From positions 372,001 to 436,000 of the forward strand of contig CAVUQC010000002.1 in assembly GCA_963743575.1 (NCBI GenBank): a stretch of 64,000 nt of DNA, given 5' to 3'. Both the position numbers and the translations under genes were made by a program. Positions 24,058 through 35,397 of this stretch are shown piece by piece. How positions within the stretch are numbered: the first letter of the stretch is position 1; each line of letters starts with the position of its first letter. The notes under the pieces were generated by a model. It ran no database searches. It saw nothing but the letters and a program-made list of their open reading frames with translations, and had not been told where the DNA came from. Source of the stretch: DASUPK01 sp963743575. Lineage in GTDB: Bacteria; Actinomycetota; Thermoleophilia; Solirubrobacterales; 70-9.

Positions 24058-24061
<4 letters not shown>
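23189..24061 (-). CDS. pyrK: dihydroorotate dehydrogenase B, electron-transfer subunit
   Basis: Passes electrons from PyrD to NAD through FAD and a 2Fe-2S cluster. 290 residues. FAD-binding segment ARAFSVADVEPESG, NAD-binding GGGIGVAPLALW, CGPPPMLEAV, and the cluster motif CGFGACFGCA with a further downstream Cys (MRLCVDG). The start overlaps carB as ATGA, the stop overlaps pyrD. Confidence 0.95.
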
Positions 24062-27168
<3,107 letters not shown>

Positions 27169-27170
27169 GA

Positions 27171-28322
27171 TCAAACGGGTCCCTGCTCGGCTTCGCCTCC
27201 GCTGGGCCCTCGCATACCCGCCAGCTCCAGGAACCGGTCGAAGAGATAGCGGGCGTCATGCGGGCCCGGGCCGGCCTCGGGGTGGTACTGGACCGTGCAG
27301 CCGGGGATGTCCTTCAGCACCAGGCCCTCGACCGTCCGGTCGTAGAGATTCAGGTGGGAGAGCTCCGCCTCGCCGAAGTCCGTCTGCCAGCGGACCGGTT
27401 CGTCTCCGTCGATCGTCCGGTCTCCGCCGGGCCCGAGGACCGCGAAGCCGTGGTTCTGCGAGGTGATGTCGATCCGGCCCGTCTCCAGATCCTTGACCGG
27501 GTGATTGCCTCCCCGGTGGCCGAAGGGCAGCTTGAAGGTCTCTAGGCCGACGGCCCGGCAGAGCAGCTGGTGGCCGAGGCAGATCCCCACCACCGGCTTC
27601 TTGCCGACCACTCCACGGACGCTCTCGACCACGTAGTCGAGTGCGCCCGGGTCACCGGGCCCGTTGGCGAGGAAGACGAGGTCCGGGTCACGCGCCAGGA
27701 CATCCTCGGCCGAGGTGTCGCAGGGGAGCAGCGTGATCCGGCAGCCGCGCTCCCGGAGCTGGCGGATGATCGAGAGCTTGATCCCGGTGTCGATCCCGAC
27801 CACGTGAGGGCCGGAACCGTCGATCTCGACCGGCTCACCGGGCGTGACCGTGCGAGCGAAGTCCGCGCCGTCCATCGAGGGCTCGGCCGCGACTCGCTCC
27901 CGCGCCTCAGACTCATCGAGCTCGGCCGGGAAGATGCCGCCCCGCATCGCACCGAGGTCGCGGATGTGCCGGACCAGTGCCCGCGTGTCGATCTCGCCGA
28001 TTGCCGCTACGCCGCAGTCGCGCAGCCAGTCGAGCCAGCCGCCCTCGGCGGTGAAGGCGTCCTCCCCGTTCTTCCCCTCGCGCATGATCACGCCGCGCGC
28101 ATGGGCGCGTTCGGACTCCATCGCGTCGCCGGACACTCCGTAGTTGCCGATCAGCGGATAGGTGAACGTGATGATCTGGCCGGCGTATGAGGGATCCGAG
28201 ACCGCCTCCTGGTAGCCGGTCATCGAGGTGTTGAAGACGACCTCGCCGGTCATCGCCTCGCCGGAGCCGAGCAGGTCACCGTCGAGGCGCGTGCCGTCCT
28301 CGAGCAGGACGTAGCCGCTCAC
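27171..28322 (-). CDS. carA: carbamoyl-phosphate synthase small (glutaminase) subunit
   Basis: Class I glutamine amidotransferase subunit, 383 residues. N-terminal domain VLLEDGTRLDGDLLG, then TSMTGYQEAVSDPSYAGQI, and the C-terminal amidotransferase with nucleophile elbow GICLGHQLL (Cys), and the His/Glu pair in QYHPEAGPGP. Four-base overlaps with the isochorismatase-like gene and with carB; large and small subunits are translationally coupled. Confidence 0.97.
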   Translation of the reverse strand: MSGYVLLEDGTRLDGDLLGSGEAMTGEVVFNTSMTGYQEAVSDPSYAGQIITFTYPLIGNYGVSGDAMESERAHARGVIMREGKNGEDAFTAEGGWLDWLRDCGVAAIGEIDTRALVRHIRDLGAMRGGIFPAELDESEARERVAAEPSMDGADFARTVTPGEPVEIDGSGPHVVGIDTGIKLSIIRQLRERGCRITLLPCDTSAEDVLARDPDLVFLANGPGDPGALDYVVESVRGVVGKKPVVGICLGHQLLCRAVGLETFKLPFGHRGGNHPVKDLETGRIDITSQNHGFAVLGPGGDRTIDGDEPVRWQTDFGEAELSHLNLYDRTVEGLVLKDIPGCTVQYHPEAGPGPHDARYLFDRFLELAGMRGPSGGEAEQGPV

Positions 28323-28909
28323 GTGATCTTCTCCCTCGCCTTGGGCACCGCTCCGGGATTCGGGGCGTATTCGAGAATCAGCTTCTGGACGGCCTTGAAC
28401 TCGTCGGTGCCCGCCCGGCCGAGCAACTCGAAGAGCGCCGTTTCGACACTGGTCAGCACGGCGCCGGCCCGCTCCATCTTGTGCAGGCCGACTCGCTTGT
28501 TCTCCTCCGTCCGAGAGCCGACGGCATCGAGGGGGACCTGCACCTCCTTGCCCTCCTCGAGCAGGTCGATGGCCGTCTGGCTGACGCAGACATGGCTCTC
28601 CACGCCGCAGACGAGCACCTGGTCGCGTCCACCGAGGTCGAAGCCCTCGGCGTCGGCGGCTGAGAAGACCACCTTCTCCAGCGGCTCCACCCCCTCAGGC
28701 AGATGGTCGGCGACCTCGCGAACCGTCTCCCCCAGCCCCTTCGGGTACTGCTCGGTCGCGATCACCGGGATGCCGATCGCCTCGGCGCCCTGGATCAGGG
28801 TCGCGGTCGCCTTGGCGATCCGCTCGAAGTCCGGGATCGCCCTGCGGAACCCCTCCTGCACGTCGACGACCACCAGGGCGGTGCGGTCGCGGTCGAGCTT
28901 GCCGTTCAA
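28319..28909 (-). CDS. isochorismatase-like cysteine hydrolase inside the pyrimidine operon
   Basis: 196-residue isochorismatase-fold hydrolase. The catalytic triad is visible: Asp in ALVVVDVQEGF (residues 11-21), Lys in EKVVFSAADAE, and Cys in VCGVESHVCVSQTAIDLL. The family hydrolyses nicotinamide, isochorismate, N-carbamoyl compounds or ureidoacrylate (RutB). The TTG start at 28909 overlaps the pyrC stop as TTGA and its stop overlaps carA as ATGA, so it is fully embedded in the operon; a longer frame to 29053 is a pyrC shadow. A pyrimidine-related amide substrate is a fair guess from position, but unproven. Confidence 0.9.
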   Translation of the reverse strand: MNGKLDRDRTALVVVDVQEGFRRAIPDFERIAKATATLIQGAEAIGIPVIATEQYPKGLGETVREVADHLPEGVEPLEKVVFSAADAEGFDLGGRDQVLVCGVESHVCVSQTAIDLLEEGKEVQVPLDAVGSRTEENKRVGLHKMERAGAVLTSVETALFELLGRAGTDEFKAVQKLILEYAPNPGAVPKAREKIT

Positions 28910-30285
28910 GAGGCCACCCCGAGCGCGAAGCTCCGCTGGCGGAAGGCCACCCGGCCGGCGGCAAGCGTCATCAGCACGCGGCCGGTCAACTCCCGGCCGC
29001 CGAAGCAGTTGTTGTACGAGCGGCTCTCGTAGCCGTCCTCGCCGACGGTCCACGTGAGCTCGGGATCGATCAGGGCGACGTTCGCGACCGCCCCTGCCTC
29101 GAGGCGAGGGGCCTCGATCCCGAAGGGCTCGCCGCCACAGGTCATCCGCTCGACCAGCAGCTCGAGGGAGATGACTCCGGGAAGCACCAGGTCGGTGTAG
29201 AGCGCGGCGAAGGCCGTCTCCAGGCCGGTCACGCCCATGGCGGCCTCCTCAAAGGGGACCTCCTTCTCCTCCGACGCGTGCGGCGCGTGGTCGGTTGCGA
29301 CGCAGTCGATCGTGCCGTCGCGAAGCCCGTCGATCAGCGCCTGGCGGTCGTCCTCGGTGCGGAGCGGCGGGTTCATCTTGAAGCGAGCATCGAGGCCGCG
29401 GACCGCCTCGTCGGTGAGCGTGAGGTGGTGGGGGCTCGCCTCGCAGGTGACCTGCACGCCGGCCTCCTTGGCGCGCGCGATCTCCTCCACCGAGGCCCGC
29501 GCCGAGAGGTGCTGCACGTGGATCCGCGCCCCCTCATATAGAGCGAGCGAGCAGTTGCGGGCGATCATGGTCGACTCGGAGACGGCCGGCACGCCCGCCA
29601 TGCCGAGCACTGCCGAGACCTCGCCCTCGTTCATCACCCCGCCGGCGGAGAGATCCGGGTCCTCCTCGTGGAGCGCGACTACGCCACCGGCCAGGCGCTG
29701 GTACTGGAGCGCGCGACGCAGCACCCGGGCGTTGGCGATCGGCAGGCCGTCATCGGAGAACCCGATCGCGCCGGTCTCTGCGAGCTCGGCCATCTCGGTC
29801 AGCTCCCTGCCCTCCATGCCCCGGGTGACGTTGGCGACGAAGCCCACCGGGATCGACGCCTCGCGCAGAGCGCGATCGCGGACGGAGCCGAGCACCGCGG
29901 CGGAATCGATCGGCGGTGAGGTGTTGGCCATCGCGATCACGGCGCAATAGCCGCCGGCGGCCGCGGAGCGAGTGCCGGTCTCGAGGTCCTCCTTGTGCTC
30001 CTGCCCGGGGACCCGGAAGTGGACGTGCGGGTCGACGAAGGCCGGCAGCGCCAGCAGGCCGTCGCCCTCGACCACCTCCGCTCCCTCGATTGAGGGGGCG
30101 GCGCCGGGCTCGGCGATCTCGGCGATCTCCCCATCGCGCACAACGAGGTCGCGGGCGCCATCGAGCCCGGTCCGCGGGTCGAGCAGCCTGGCGCCCTTGA
30201 CGATGAGGCTCGCGCCCTCGCCGGGCCTCGAGACCAGCTTCGGGGCCTCCGCCCCACCCTCGGCGCCGTTCTCAGTGACGTTCAC
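28906..30285 (-). CDS. pyrC: dihydroorotase
   Basis: Cyclises carbamoyl aspartate to dihydroorotate; class I metal-dependent amidohydrolase. 459 residues. Metal motif DPHVHFR (about 85-91), the GFSDDG segment, VQHLS, CEASPHHLTLTDEAV and the catalytic ATDHAPH. The first about 25 residues (NVTENGAEGGAEAPKLVSRP) are an extra disordered lead. Overlaps pyrB and the isochorismatase-like gene. Confidence 0.96.
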   Translation of the reverse strand: MNVTENGAEGGAEAPKLVSRPGEGASLIVKGARLLDPRTGLDGARDLVVRDGEIAEIAEPGAAPSIEGAEVVEGDGLLALPAFVDPHVHFRVPGQEHKEDLETGTRSAAAGGYCAVIAMANTSPPIDSAAVLGSVRDRALREASIPVGFVANVTRGMEGRELTEMAELAETGAIGFSDDGLPIANARVLRRALQYQRLAGGVVALHEEDPDLSAGGVMNEGEVSAVLGMAGVPAVSESTMIARNCSLALYEGARIHVQHLSARASVEEIARAKEAGVQVTCEASPHHLTLTDEAVRGLDARFKMNPPLRTEDDRQALIDGLRDGTIDCVATDHAPHASEEKEVPFEEAAMGVTGLETAFAALYTDLVLPGVISLELLVERMTCGGEPFGIEAPRLEAGAVANVALIDPELTWTVGEDGYESRSYNNCFGGRELTGRVLMTLAAGRVAFRQRSFALGVAS

Positions 30286-31237
30286 GCCGGCTGTCCGATC
30301 GTCGGGGTGTCGGCGGGCGCGGGACCCTGATCGGGCCGTGCCCGGTCGCTCCCGGCCAGGAGCTCGTAGAGGATCGCCATGCGGACCACCAAACCGCTCT
30401 CGACCTGAGCCGTCATCAGCGACTGCGGCGAGTCGATCACCTCCGGCGAGAGCTCGACGCCGCGATTGACCGGCCCGGGGTGCATGAGCAGCTGGCGTGG
30501 GCCGAGCCGGCGGGAGTCGATCTGGTAGCGGCTGGCGTATTCGCGCAGCGAGGGAACAAAGCTCTCGCTCATCCGCTCGCGCTGCATGCGCAGGGCGTAG
30601 ACGACGTCCGCCTCGCCGAGGCCGCCAAGGTCATATGCGACGTCGCAGCCGAGCGACTCGATCCCACGCGGAATCAGCGTCGGCGGGCCGCAGAGGGTCA
30701 CCTGCGCGCCCATCTTCTGGAAGGCGAGCAGGCAGGACCGAGCGACCCGGCTGTGCAGGACGTCGCCGACGATCCAGATCTTCGTCCCCTCCAGCGTGTC
30801 GAGCCGCTGGCGAAGGGTGAAGACATCGAGCAGGGCCTGCGTCGGGTGCTCGTGCTTGCCATCGCCGGCGTTGATGACCGACGCCTCCGTCCAGCGGGCG
30901 ACCAGGCCGGCGGCGCCGGCGTGCGGCGAGCGGATCACGATCGCGGCGGGGTCGTAGGCGGAGAGCGTCGCGACCGTGTCCTTCAGGGACTCCCCCTTGT
31001 CGACTGAGGAACCAGCCGACTTGACACTCACCACATCTGCCGAGAGGCGCTTCGCCGCGAGCTCGAACGAGGAGAGCGTGCGGGTGCTCGCCTCGTAGAA
31101 GAGGTTGACGATGGTCCGGCCCCGAAGGGTCGGGACCTTCTTGATGTCGCGACGGCCGACCTCGGCGAAACTCTGCGCGCGCTCGAGGATGCGGTCCATC
31201 TCCTCGCGCGAGAGCTCCTCCACCCCGAGCAGGTGCT

Positions 31238-31241
<4 letters not shown>
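30282..31241 (-). CDS. pyrB: aspartate carbamoyltransferase catalytic subunit
   Basis: Condenses carbamoyl phosphate and aspartate, first committed pyrimidine step. 319 residues. Carbamoyl-phosphate motif FYEASTRTLSSFE (STRT), HPTQALLD, and PGPVNRGVEL. No PyrI regulatory subunit is nearby, as in other pyrR-type operons. The C-terminal tail (DRARPDQGPAPADTPTIGQPA) is extra and likely disordered. Overlaps pyrR by four bases. Confidence 0.97.
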
Positions 31242-31807
<566 letters not shown>

Positions 31808-31814
31808 TGCCTTG

Positions 31815-31837
31815 CTCCTTCCCGGCCTCACGGGACC
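31815..31837 (-). promoter_or_regulatory. PyrR-binding loop overlapping the pyrR ribosome-binding region
   Basis: Minus-strand RNA GGUCCCGUGAGGCC (31824-31837) fits the PyrR recognition consensus (A/R-U-C-C-N-G-N-G-A-G-G-Y-U). It ends three bases before the AAGGAG ribosome site (31815-31820) of pyrR. No intrinsic terminator follows. This layout matches translational repression by PyrR as described in mycobacteria, not attenuation as in Bacillus. A TACGCT box at 31863-31868 may be the operon -10. Confidence 0.75.
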
Positions 31838-31915
31838 GTGGTTAAAGGGGCTTGCGCGGGCCAGCGTAGCAGCGGGGTGCGACGATTCCGGCCCGGAAGC
31901 CGCAGGTTGCGGCGG

Positions 31916-32899
31916 TTAGTCGCCGGCCGGCGCAGGTTCCGGCCGCGGCTCGGGGTGCTGCTTCGCCCCTTCCTTGACCAGCTCGGGATCCCGCCGCTCC
32001 GGGAAGGGGATCTCGACCAGGTCGAAGTCCCTCGGCGCCACCGTGTTCGGGAAGGCCGCGCGCGCCTCCTCGAGCACCGCCGAGACGTTGTAGCGGGACG
32101 AGACGTGGACGATTGCCAGCATGTGCACCTCGGCGTCGGCCGCGAGCTGTGCGGCATCGCGCGCCGTCGAGTGACCGGTGTCCGCAGCCCGCGCAGCCTC
32201 CTCCACGGCGAACGTCCCGTCATGGATCAGCAGCTGGGCGGCGTGCGCAGCGATGCGGGTCATCTCGCACGGGGCTGTGTCGCCGGTGATCACGATTTTC
32301 CGGCCCGGTCGGGCCTCTCCGAGCACCTGATCCGGGCGCACCTGCGAGCCGTCGACCGAGATGGTCTCCCCGCGCTGCAGCCGGCCAAAGTCGTGGTCGT
32401 CCCTGATGCCCAGCCCGCGTGCCGCATCGACGTCGAAGCGACCCGGCCGCTCCGGCTCAACGTACGCGTAGCCGAGGGCCTTCATCCGGTGCTCGACCGC
32501 AAATGCGCGCATCTCGAAGCCCTCGTGCTCGATCCCATCCCCCGGCTCGAGCTCGACGAGCTCGACCTCGTAGCGGAGCCGGCCGAAGATCCGCCGCAGC
32601 GCCTCGAACAGGTCGCGAAGACCAGGCGGGCCGACGATCCGAAGCGGCGCCTGCCGCTCCATCAGGTCGTAGGTCTTCAGCAGGCCGGGCAGCCCAAGGT
32701 AGTGGTCGGCATGGAAGTGCGTGATGTAGATGTCGTCGACCTGGACCAGCCCTGTCGAGGCGATCATCTGCCGCTGGGCACCCTCCCCCGCGTCCACCAG
32801 GACGCGGCTCCCGCCGGCGCGGATCAGCACGCAGGCGGTGGCCCTCCGCGCCGAGGGCACGGAGCCGCCGGTGCCGAGGAAGACAACCGAGAGGTCCAC
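31916..32899 (-). CDS. rnz: ribonuclease Z
   Basis: Endonuclease that trims tRNA 3' ends, using an MBL fold with two zinc ions. 327 residues. Start VVFLGTGGSVPSARR, metal motif THFHADHYLGLPGLL, exosite-type insert, then GDTAPC and HSTARDAAQLA, and HVSSRY. GTG start at 32899, 6 bases after a TAGGCT box, so probably leaderless. It runs divergently from tRNA-Arg, one of its likely substrates, with overlapping promoters. Confidence 0.95.
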   Translation of the reverse strand: MDLSVVFLGTGGSVPSARRATACVLIRAGGSRVLVDAGEGAQRQMIASTGLVQVDDIYITHFHADHYLGLPGLLKTYDLMERQAPLRIVGPPGLRDLFEALRRIFGRLRYEVELVELEPGDGIEHEGFEMRAFAVEHRMKALGYAYVEPERPGRFDVDAARGLGIRDDHDFGRLQRGETISVDGSQVRPDQVLGEARPGRKIVITGDTAPCEMTRIAAHAAQLLIHDGTFAVEEAARAADTGHSTARDAAQLAADAEVHMLAIVHVSSRYNVSAVLEEARAAFPNTVAPRDFDLVEIPFPERRDPELVKEGAKQHPEPRPEPAPAGD

Positions 32900-32905
32900 G
32901 GGCCT

Positions 32906-32915
32906 AGCCTAGACT
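32906..32915. promoter_or_regulatory. overlapping -10 boxes of rnz (minus) and tRNA-Arg (plus)
   Basis: Minus-strand TAGGCT (32906-32911) is six bases before the rnz GTG. Plus-strand TAGACT (32910-32915) is nine bases before the mature tRNA 5' end. The two boxes overlap by two bases, so the polymerases would exclude each other. Confidence 0.45.
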
Positions 32916-32924
32916 TGGCCGCCC

Positions 32925-32998
32925 GCGCCCGTAGCTCAGCTGGATAGAGCGCTCCCCTCCGGAGGGAGAGGCCGCAGGTTCGAATCCTGCCGGGCGCG
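32925..32998 (+). tRNA. tRNA-Arg (anticodon CCG)
   Basis: Complete cloverleaf of 74 bases: acceptor GCGCCCG/CGGGCGC, D arm GCTC...GAGC, anticodon stem CTCCC/GGGAG with loop CTCCGGA (anticodon CCG, decoding CGG), T arm GCAGG-TTCGAAT-CCTGC, discriminator G. The 3' CCA is not encoded (CT follows). CGG is a common Arg codon in this GC-rich genome. Confidence 0.96.
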
Positions 32999-33009
32999 CT
33001 GAGCGCTCC

Positions 33010-33486
33010 TCAGACGAGGCAGGTGTTGGTCACGTGCAGCTCGACGTGAGTGAAGCGGTGGCGTCGGACCTGGATGCGCTGGGTCTCGCCCGTGAGGCAA
33101 GGGACGATGACGGCTGGCCCATGCGCGCCCGACAGCGGACACACGGTCTGCGGCATCGGCTTGCAGGTGGGCGGCGGCGACGGCGGCACTGAGCTGACGT
33201 CGTAGAGGCCGGGCTTCACGCGGATCTTGAAGTGGCCGTCGGTCGTCGCCTGGCTCGCGACCTGGCGGCCGTCCTTCGGGCGGGAGACCGTGATCGTCAG
33301 GGGTCCCGCATAAGGCGGCTCAGGCTGGGGCGGCTCGGAGCACGCTCCCGGACACGTCGCGTTCAGCACGACGCCCTTCACCCCGGCGGCCGGGTGGTGG
33401 TGCTTCTTCGCCTGTGCGGGCCCCACGGGAAGGGCGACTACGCCCAGCACAGCGAGAGCTGTCAGCAGACGGCGCACGGTCTCCAT
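33010..33486 (-). CDS. secreted hypothetical protein, Cys-rich
   Basis: 158 residues. Signal peptide METVRRLLTALAVLGVVALPVGPAQA, then a Lys/His run (KKHHHPAAG) at the mature N-terminus. Six Cys residues in the mature part (pairs around NATCPGACSEPP, PTCKPMPQTVCPL, VPCLT and NTCLV) suggest disulfides. The central part (PLTITVSRPKDGRQVASQ...GHFKIRVKPGLYDVSS) resembles a carboxypeptidase-regulatory-like or transthyretin-type beta sandwich. Function unknown. Confidence 0.8.
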   Translation of the reverse strand: METVRRLLTALAVLGVVALPVGPAQAKKHHHPAAGVKGVVLNATCPGACSEPPQPEPPYAGPLTITVSRPKDGRQVASQATTDGHFKIRVKPGLYDVSSVPPSPPPTCKPMPQTVCPLSGAHGPAVIVPCLTGETQRIQVRRHRFTHVELHVTNTCLV

Positions 33487-33519
33487 CTACCCCCGGAAAC
33501 CGAACCGAATCGCGCGGGG

Positions 33520-33792
33520 TCAGCCGCCGGCGACCGCTGGGAGGATCGTGACCTCGTCGCCATCGTTGACGGCGGTGTCCAGTCCGTCCTGGAAGCGGAT
33601 GTCCTCGCCGGAGACGTAGACGTTGACGAAGCGCCGCAGGTCGCCATCCTGGGTGATCCGCTCGCGCAGCCCGTCGTGCTGGTCGAAGACGGCGTCGAGC
33701 GCCTCGCCGACGGTCGTCCCCTCCACCTCGATCTCCCCGTCGCCGCCGGTGGCGGCGCGGAGCTGAGCCGGGATCTTCACGGTGATGCTCAT
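33520..33792 (-). CDS. MoaD/ThiS-family sulfur-carrier protein
   Basis: 90-residue beta-grasp protein ending in the diagnostic Gly-Gly (LPAVAGG), the site of adenylation and thiocarboxylation. The core has VKIPAQLRAATGG, VGEALDAVF, RFVNVYVSGEDIRF and GDEVTILPAVAGG. It lies 41 bases downstream of the threonine synthase-like gene and appears cotranscribed with it from the SAM riboswitch. No molybdopterin or thiamin genes are nearby, so a CysO- or HcyS-type role in amino-acid sulfur transfer is more likely than MoaD or ThiS proper. Confidence 0.9.
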   Translation of the reverse strand: MSITVKIPAQLRAATGGDGEIEVEGTTVGEALDAVFDQHDGLRERITQDGDLRRFVNVYVSGEDIRFQDGLDTAVNDGDEVTILPAVAGG

Positions 33793-33833
33793 CGGGCCGA
33801 GATCTTATTCATCGGTCGGGCCTGGCTGCGTTC

Positions 33834-35069
33834 CTAGGCCGAGGCCCCCACTCCCTCGAACTCCTCGTGGAAGGCGTCCAGGGTGGGATCGATCTCGTGC
33901 ATCCGGAACGACTCGCGGGCGGCGTCGAGCGTCTTCAGGCCCTCGCCGGTGATGTAGGCGACGACGCGCTCGTCGGAGCCGATCACGCCCTCCTCGGCGA
34001 GCTTGGTGAGGACGCCGATCGTGACGCCCCCGGCCGTCTCGGTGAAGACGCCGGTCGTCTCGGCGAGCAGCTTGATGCCGGCGCGGATCTCGTCGTCGCC
34101 GACCGACTTGATCTGCCCGCCGGTCTGCCTGGCGAGCTCGAGGGCGTAGGGCCCGTCCGCCGGATCGCCGATCGCGAGGCTCTTCGCAATCGTGTCGGGC
34201 GTGCGCTCGGGCTTGCAGACATCCCAGCCCTCGGCGAACGCGGTGGCGACGGGCGAGCAGCCGTCAGGCTGGGCGCCGCAGAAGGTGGGCAGCTCTCCCT
34301 CGACCAGGCCGACCTCGCGCCACTCGCGGATGCCCTTGGCGAGCTTCGTGAACAGGGATCCCGAGGCGATCGGCGCCACGATGCGCTCCGGCAGGCTCCA
34401 GCCGAGCTGCTCGATCGTCTCGAAGGCGAGGGTCTTCGACCCCTCGGAGTAGTAGGGCCGCAGGTTGACGTTGACGAAGGCCCACGGGTGTGTCTGGCTG
34501 AGCTCGGTGCAGAGCCGGTTGACGTCGTCGTAGGTGCCGCGGATCCCGACCAGATTGGTGCCGTAGATGCCGGTCGCGAGCAGCTTCTGCTCCTCGAGGT
34601 CGGCGGGGACGAAGACGTAGGAATCGAGTCCCGCCGCGGCCGCGTGGGCGGCGACGGCGTTGGCGAGGTTCCCGGTCGACGCACAGGCAACCGTCTCGAA
34701 ACCCAGCTCCTTGGCCTTGGCGACGGCCACCGCGACGACTCGATCCTTGAAGGAGTGAGTGGGATTCGCGGCATCGTTCTTGATCCAGAGCTCGCCCAGC
34801 CCGAGCCGCTCCGCCAGGCGGTCGGCTCGGATCAGCGGCGTCAGGCCCGGCTCGAGCGGATCGCCCGGCCGCCCCGCGAAGGGCAGGAAGTCCGAATAGC
34901 GCCAGATGCCCCGCGAGCCGGCCTGGATCTTCCGGCGCGCCTCCCCGGCATCCAGATCCGAGAAGTCATAGGAGACCTCGAGCGGCCCGAAGCACTGCTC
35001 GCAGACGAAGCTGGCCTCGAGCGGATAGGACTCTCCGCATTCCTTGCATTTGAGTGATTCGACTGCCAT
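33834..35069 (-). CDS. thrC: threonine synthase-like PLP enzyme behind a SAM riboswitch
   Basis: 411-residue fold-type II PLP enzyme. An N-terminal zinc ribbon (C8-x2-C11, C23-x2-C26) is followed by the catalytic domain with the PLP lysine in DAANPTHSFKDR (about 98-109) and the phosphate-binding CASTGNLANA. It groups by motif with threonine synthase, which converts O-phosphohomoserine to threonine. Control by SAM is odd for threonine synthesis. With the adjacent sulfur carrier, a role in homocysteine/methionine formation from O-phosphohomoserine is conceivable (inference). No hom or thrB is nearby. Confidence 0.93.
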   Translation of the reverse strand: MAVESLKCKECGESYPLEASFVCEQCFGPLEVSYDFSDLDAGEARRKIQAGSRGIWRYSDFLPFAGRPGDPLEPGLTPLIRADRLAERLGLGELWIKNDAANPTHSFKDRVVAVAVAKAKELGFETVACASTGNLANAVAAHAAAAGLDSYVFVPADLEEQKLLATGIYGTNLVGIRGTYDDVNRLCTELSQTHPWAFVNVNLRPYYSEGSKTLAFETIEQLGWSLPERIVAPIASGSLFTKLAKGIREWREVGLVEGELPTFCGAQPDGCSPVATAFAEGWDVCKPERTPDTIAKSLAIGDPADGPYALELARQTGGQIKSVGDDEIRAGIKLLAETTGVFTETAGGVTIGVLTKLAEEGVIGSDERVVAYITGEGLKTLDAARESFRMHEIDPTLDAFHEEFEGVGASA

Positions 35070-35083
35070 TTGGCTCCTCTACG

Positions 35084-35118
35084 AAAAAGACCTCCGCCGG
35101 GATCGATGTGGGCGGAGG
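35084..35118 (-). terminator. intrinsic terminator of the SAM-I riboswitch expression platform
   Basis: Minus-strand CCTCCGCC/GGCGGAGG stem (35111-35118 and 35091-35098) followed by UCUUUUU. The loop contains CCCACATC (35105-35112), able to pair with GATGTGGG of the aptamer P1 strand, forming the antiterminator. Confidence 0.85.
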
Positions 35119-35138
35119 TTCGGGAGGAACTCTCTCCC

Positions 35139-35252
35139 CACATCTTCCAGGCTCTCTGACTTCACCTGCTGGAGTTGGCACCTTCCTCGGACCTAGATCC
35201 GAGGGGGTTGCCGGGGTTTCTTCGGGCCAGTCCCTCCACCCCTCTTGATGTG
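35139..35252 (-). promoter_or_regulatory. SAM-I (S-box) riboswitch upstream of thrC
   Basis: Canonical S-box on the minus strand: P1 CACATC (35247-35252) with GATGTG (35139-35144); then AAGAGGGGTGGAGGGACTGG and CCCGAAGAAACCCCGGCAACC (P2 with the conserved core); P3 stem CCTCGGA/TCCGAGG; AAGGTGCCAACTCCAGCAG; P4 CCAG/CTGG. The terminator at 35084-35118 and a perfect 8-base antiterminator pairing complete an OFF switch: SAM bound, transcription stops. Met/SAM pathway genes are the normal targets; here the gene is thrC-like. Confidence 0.95.
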
Positions 35253-35397
35253 GTGCGTATGTGACGGGGAATATAGCAACGCCGTAATTCCGCATTTGCA
35301 GGTGCGATTCGGGCATCACCCTGCGCCGCACCTCGCGCCTCGCAGTACAGTGGATTAACCATGGAAGTCGAAGCGACGAACACACTGGGGCCGGAAG

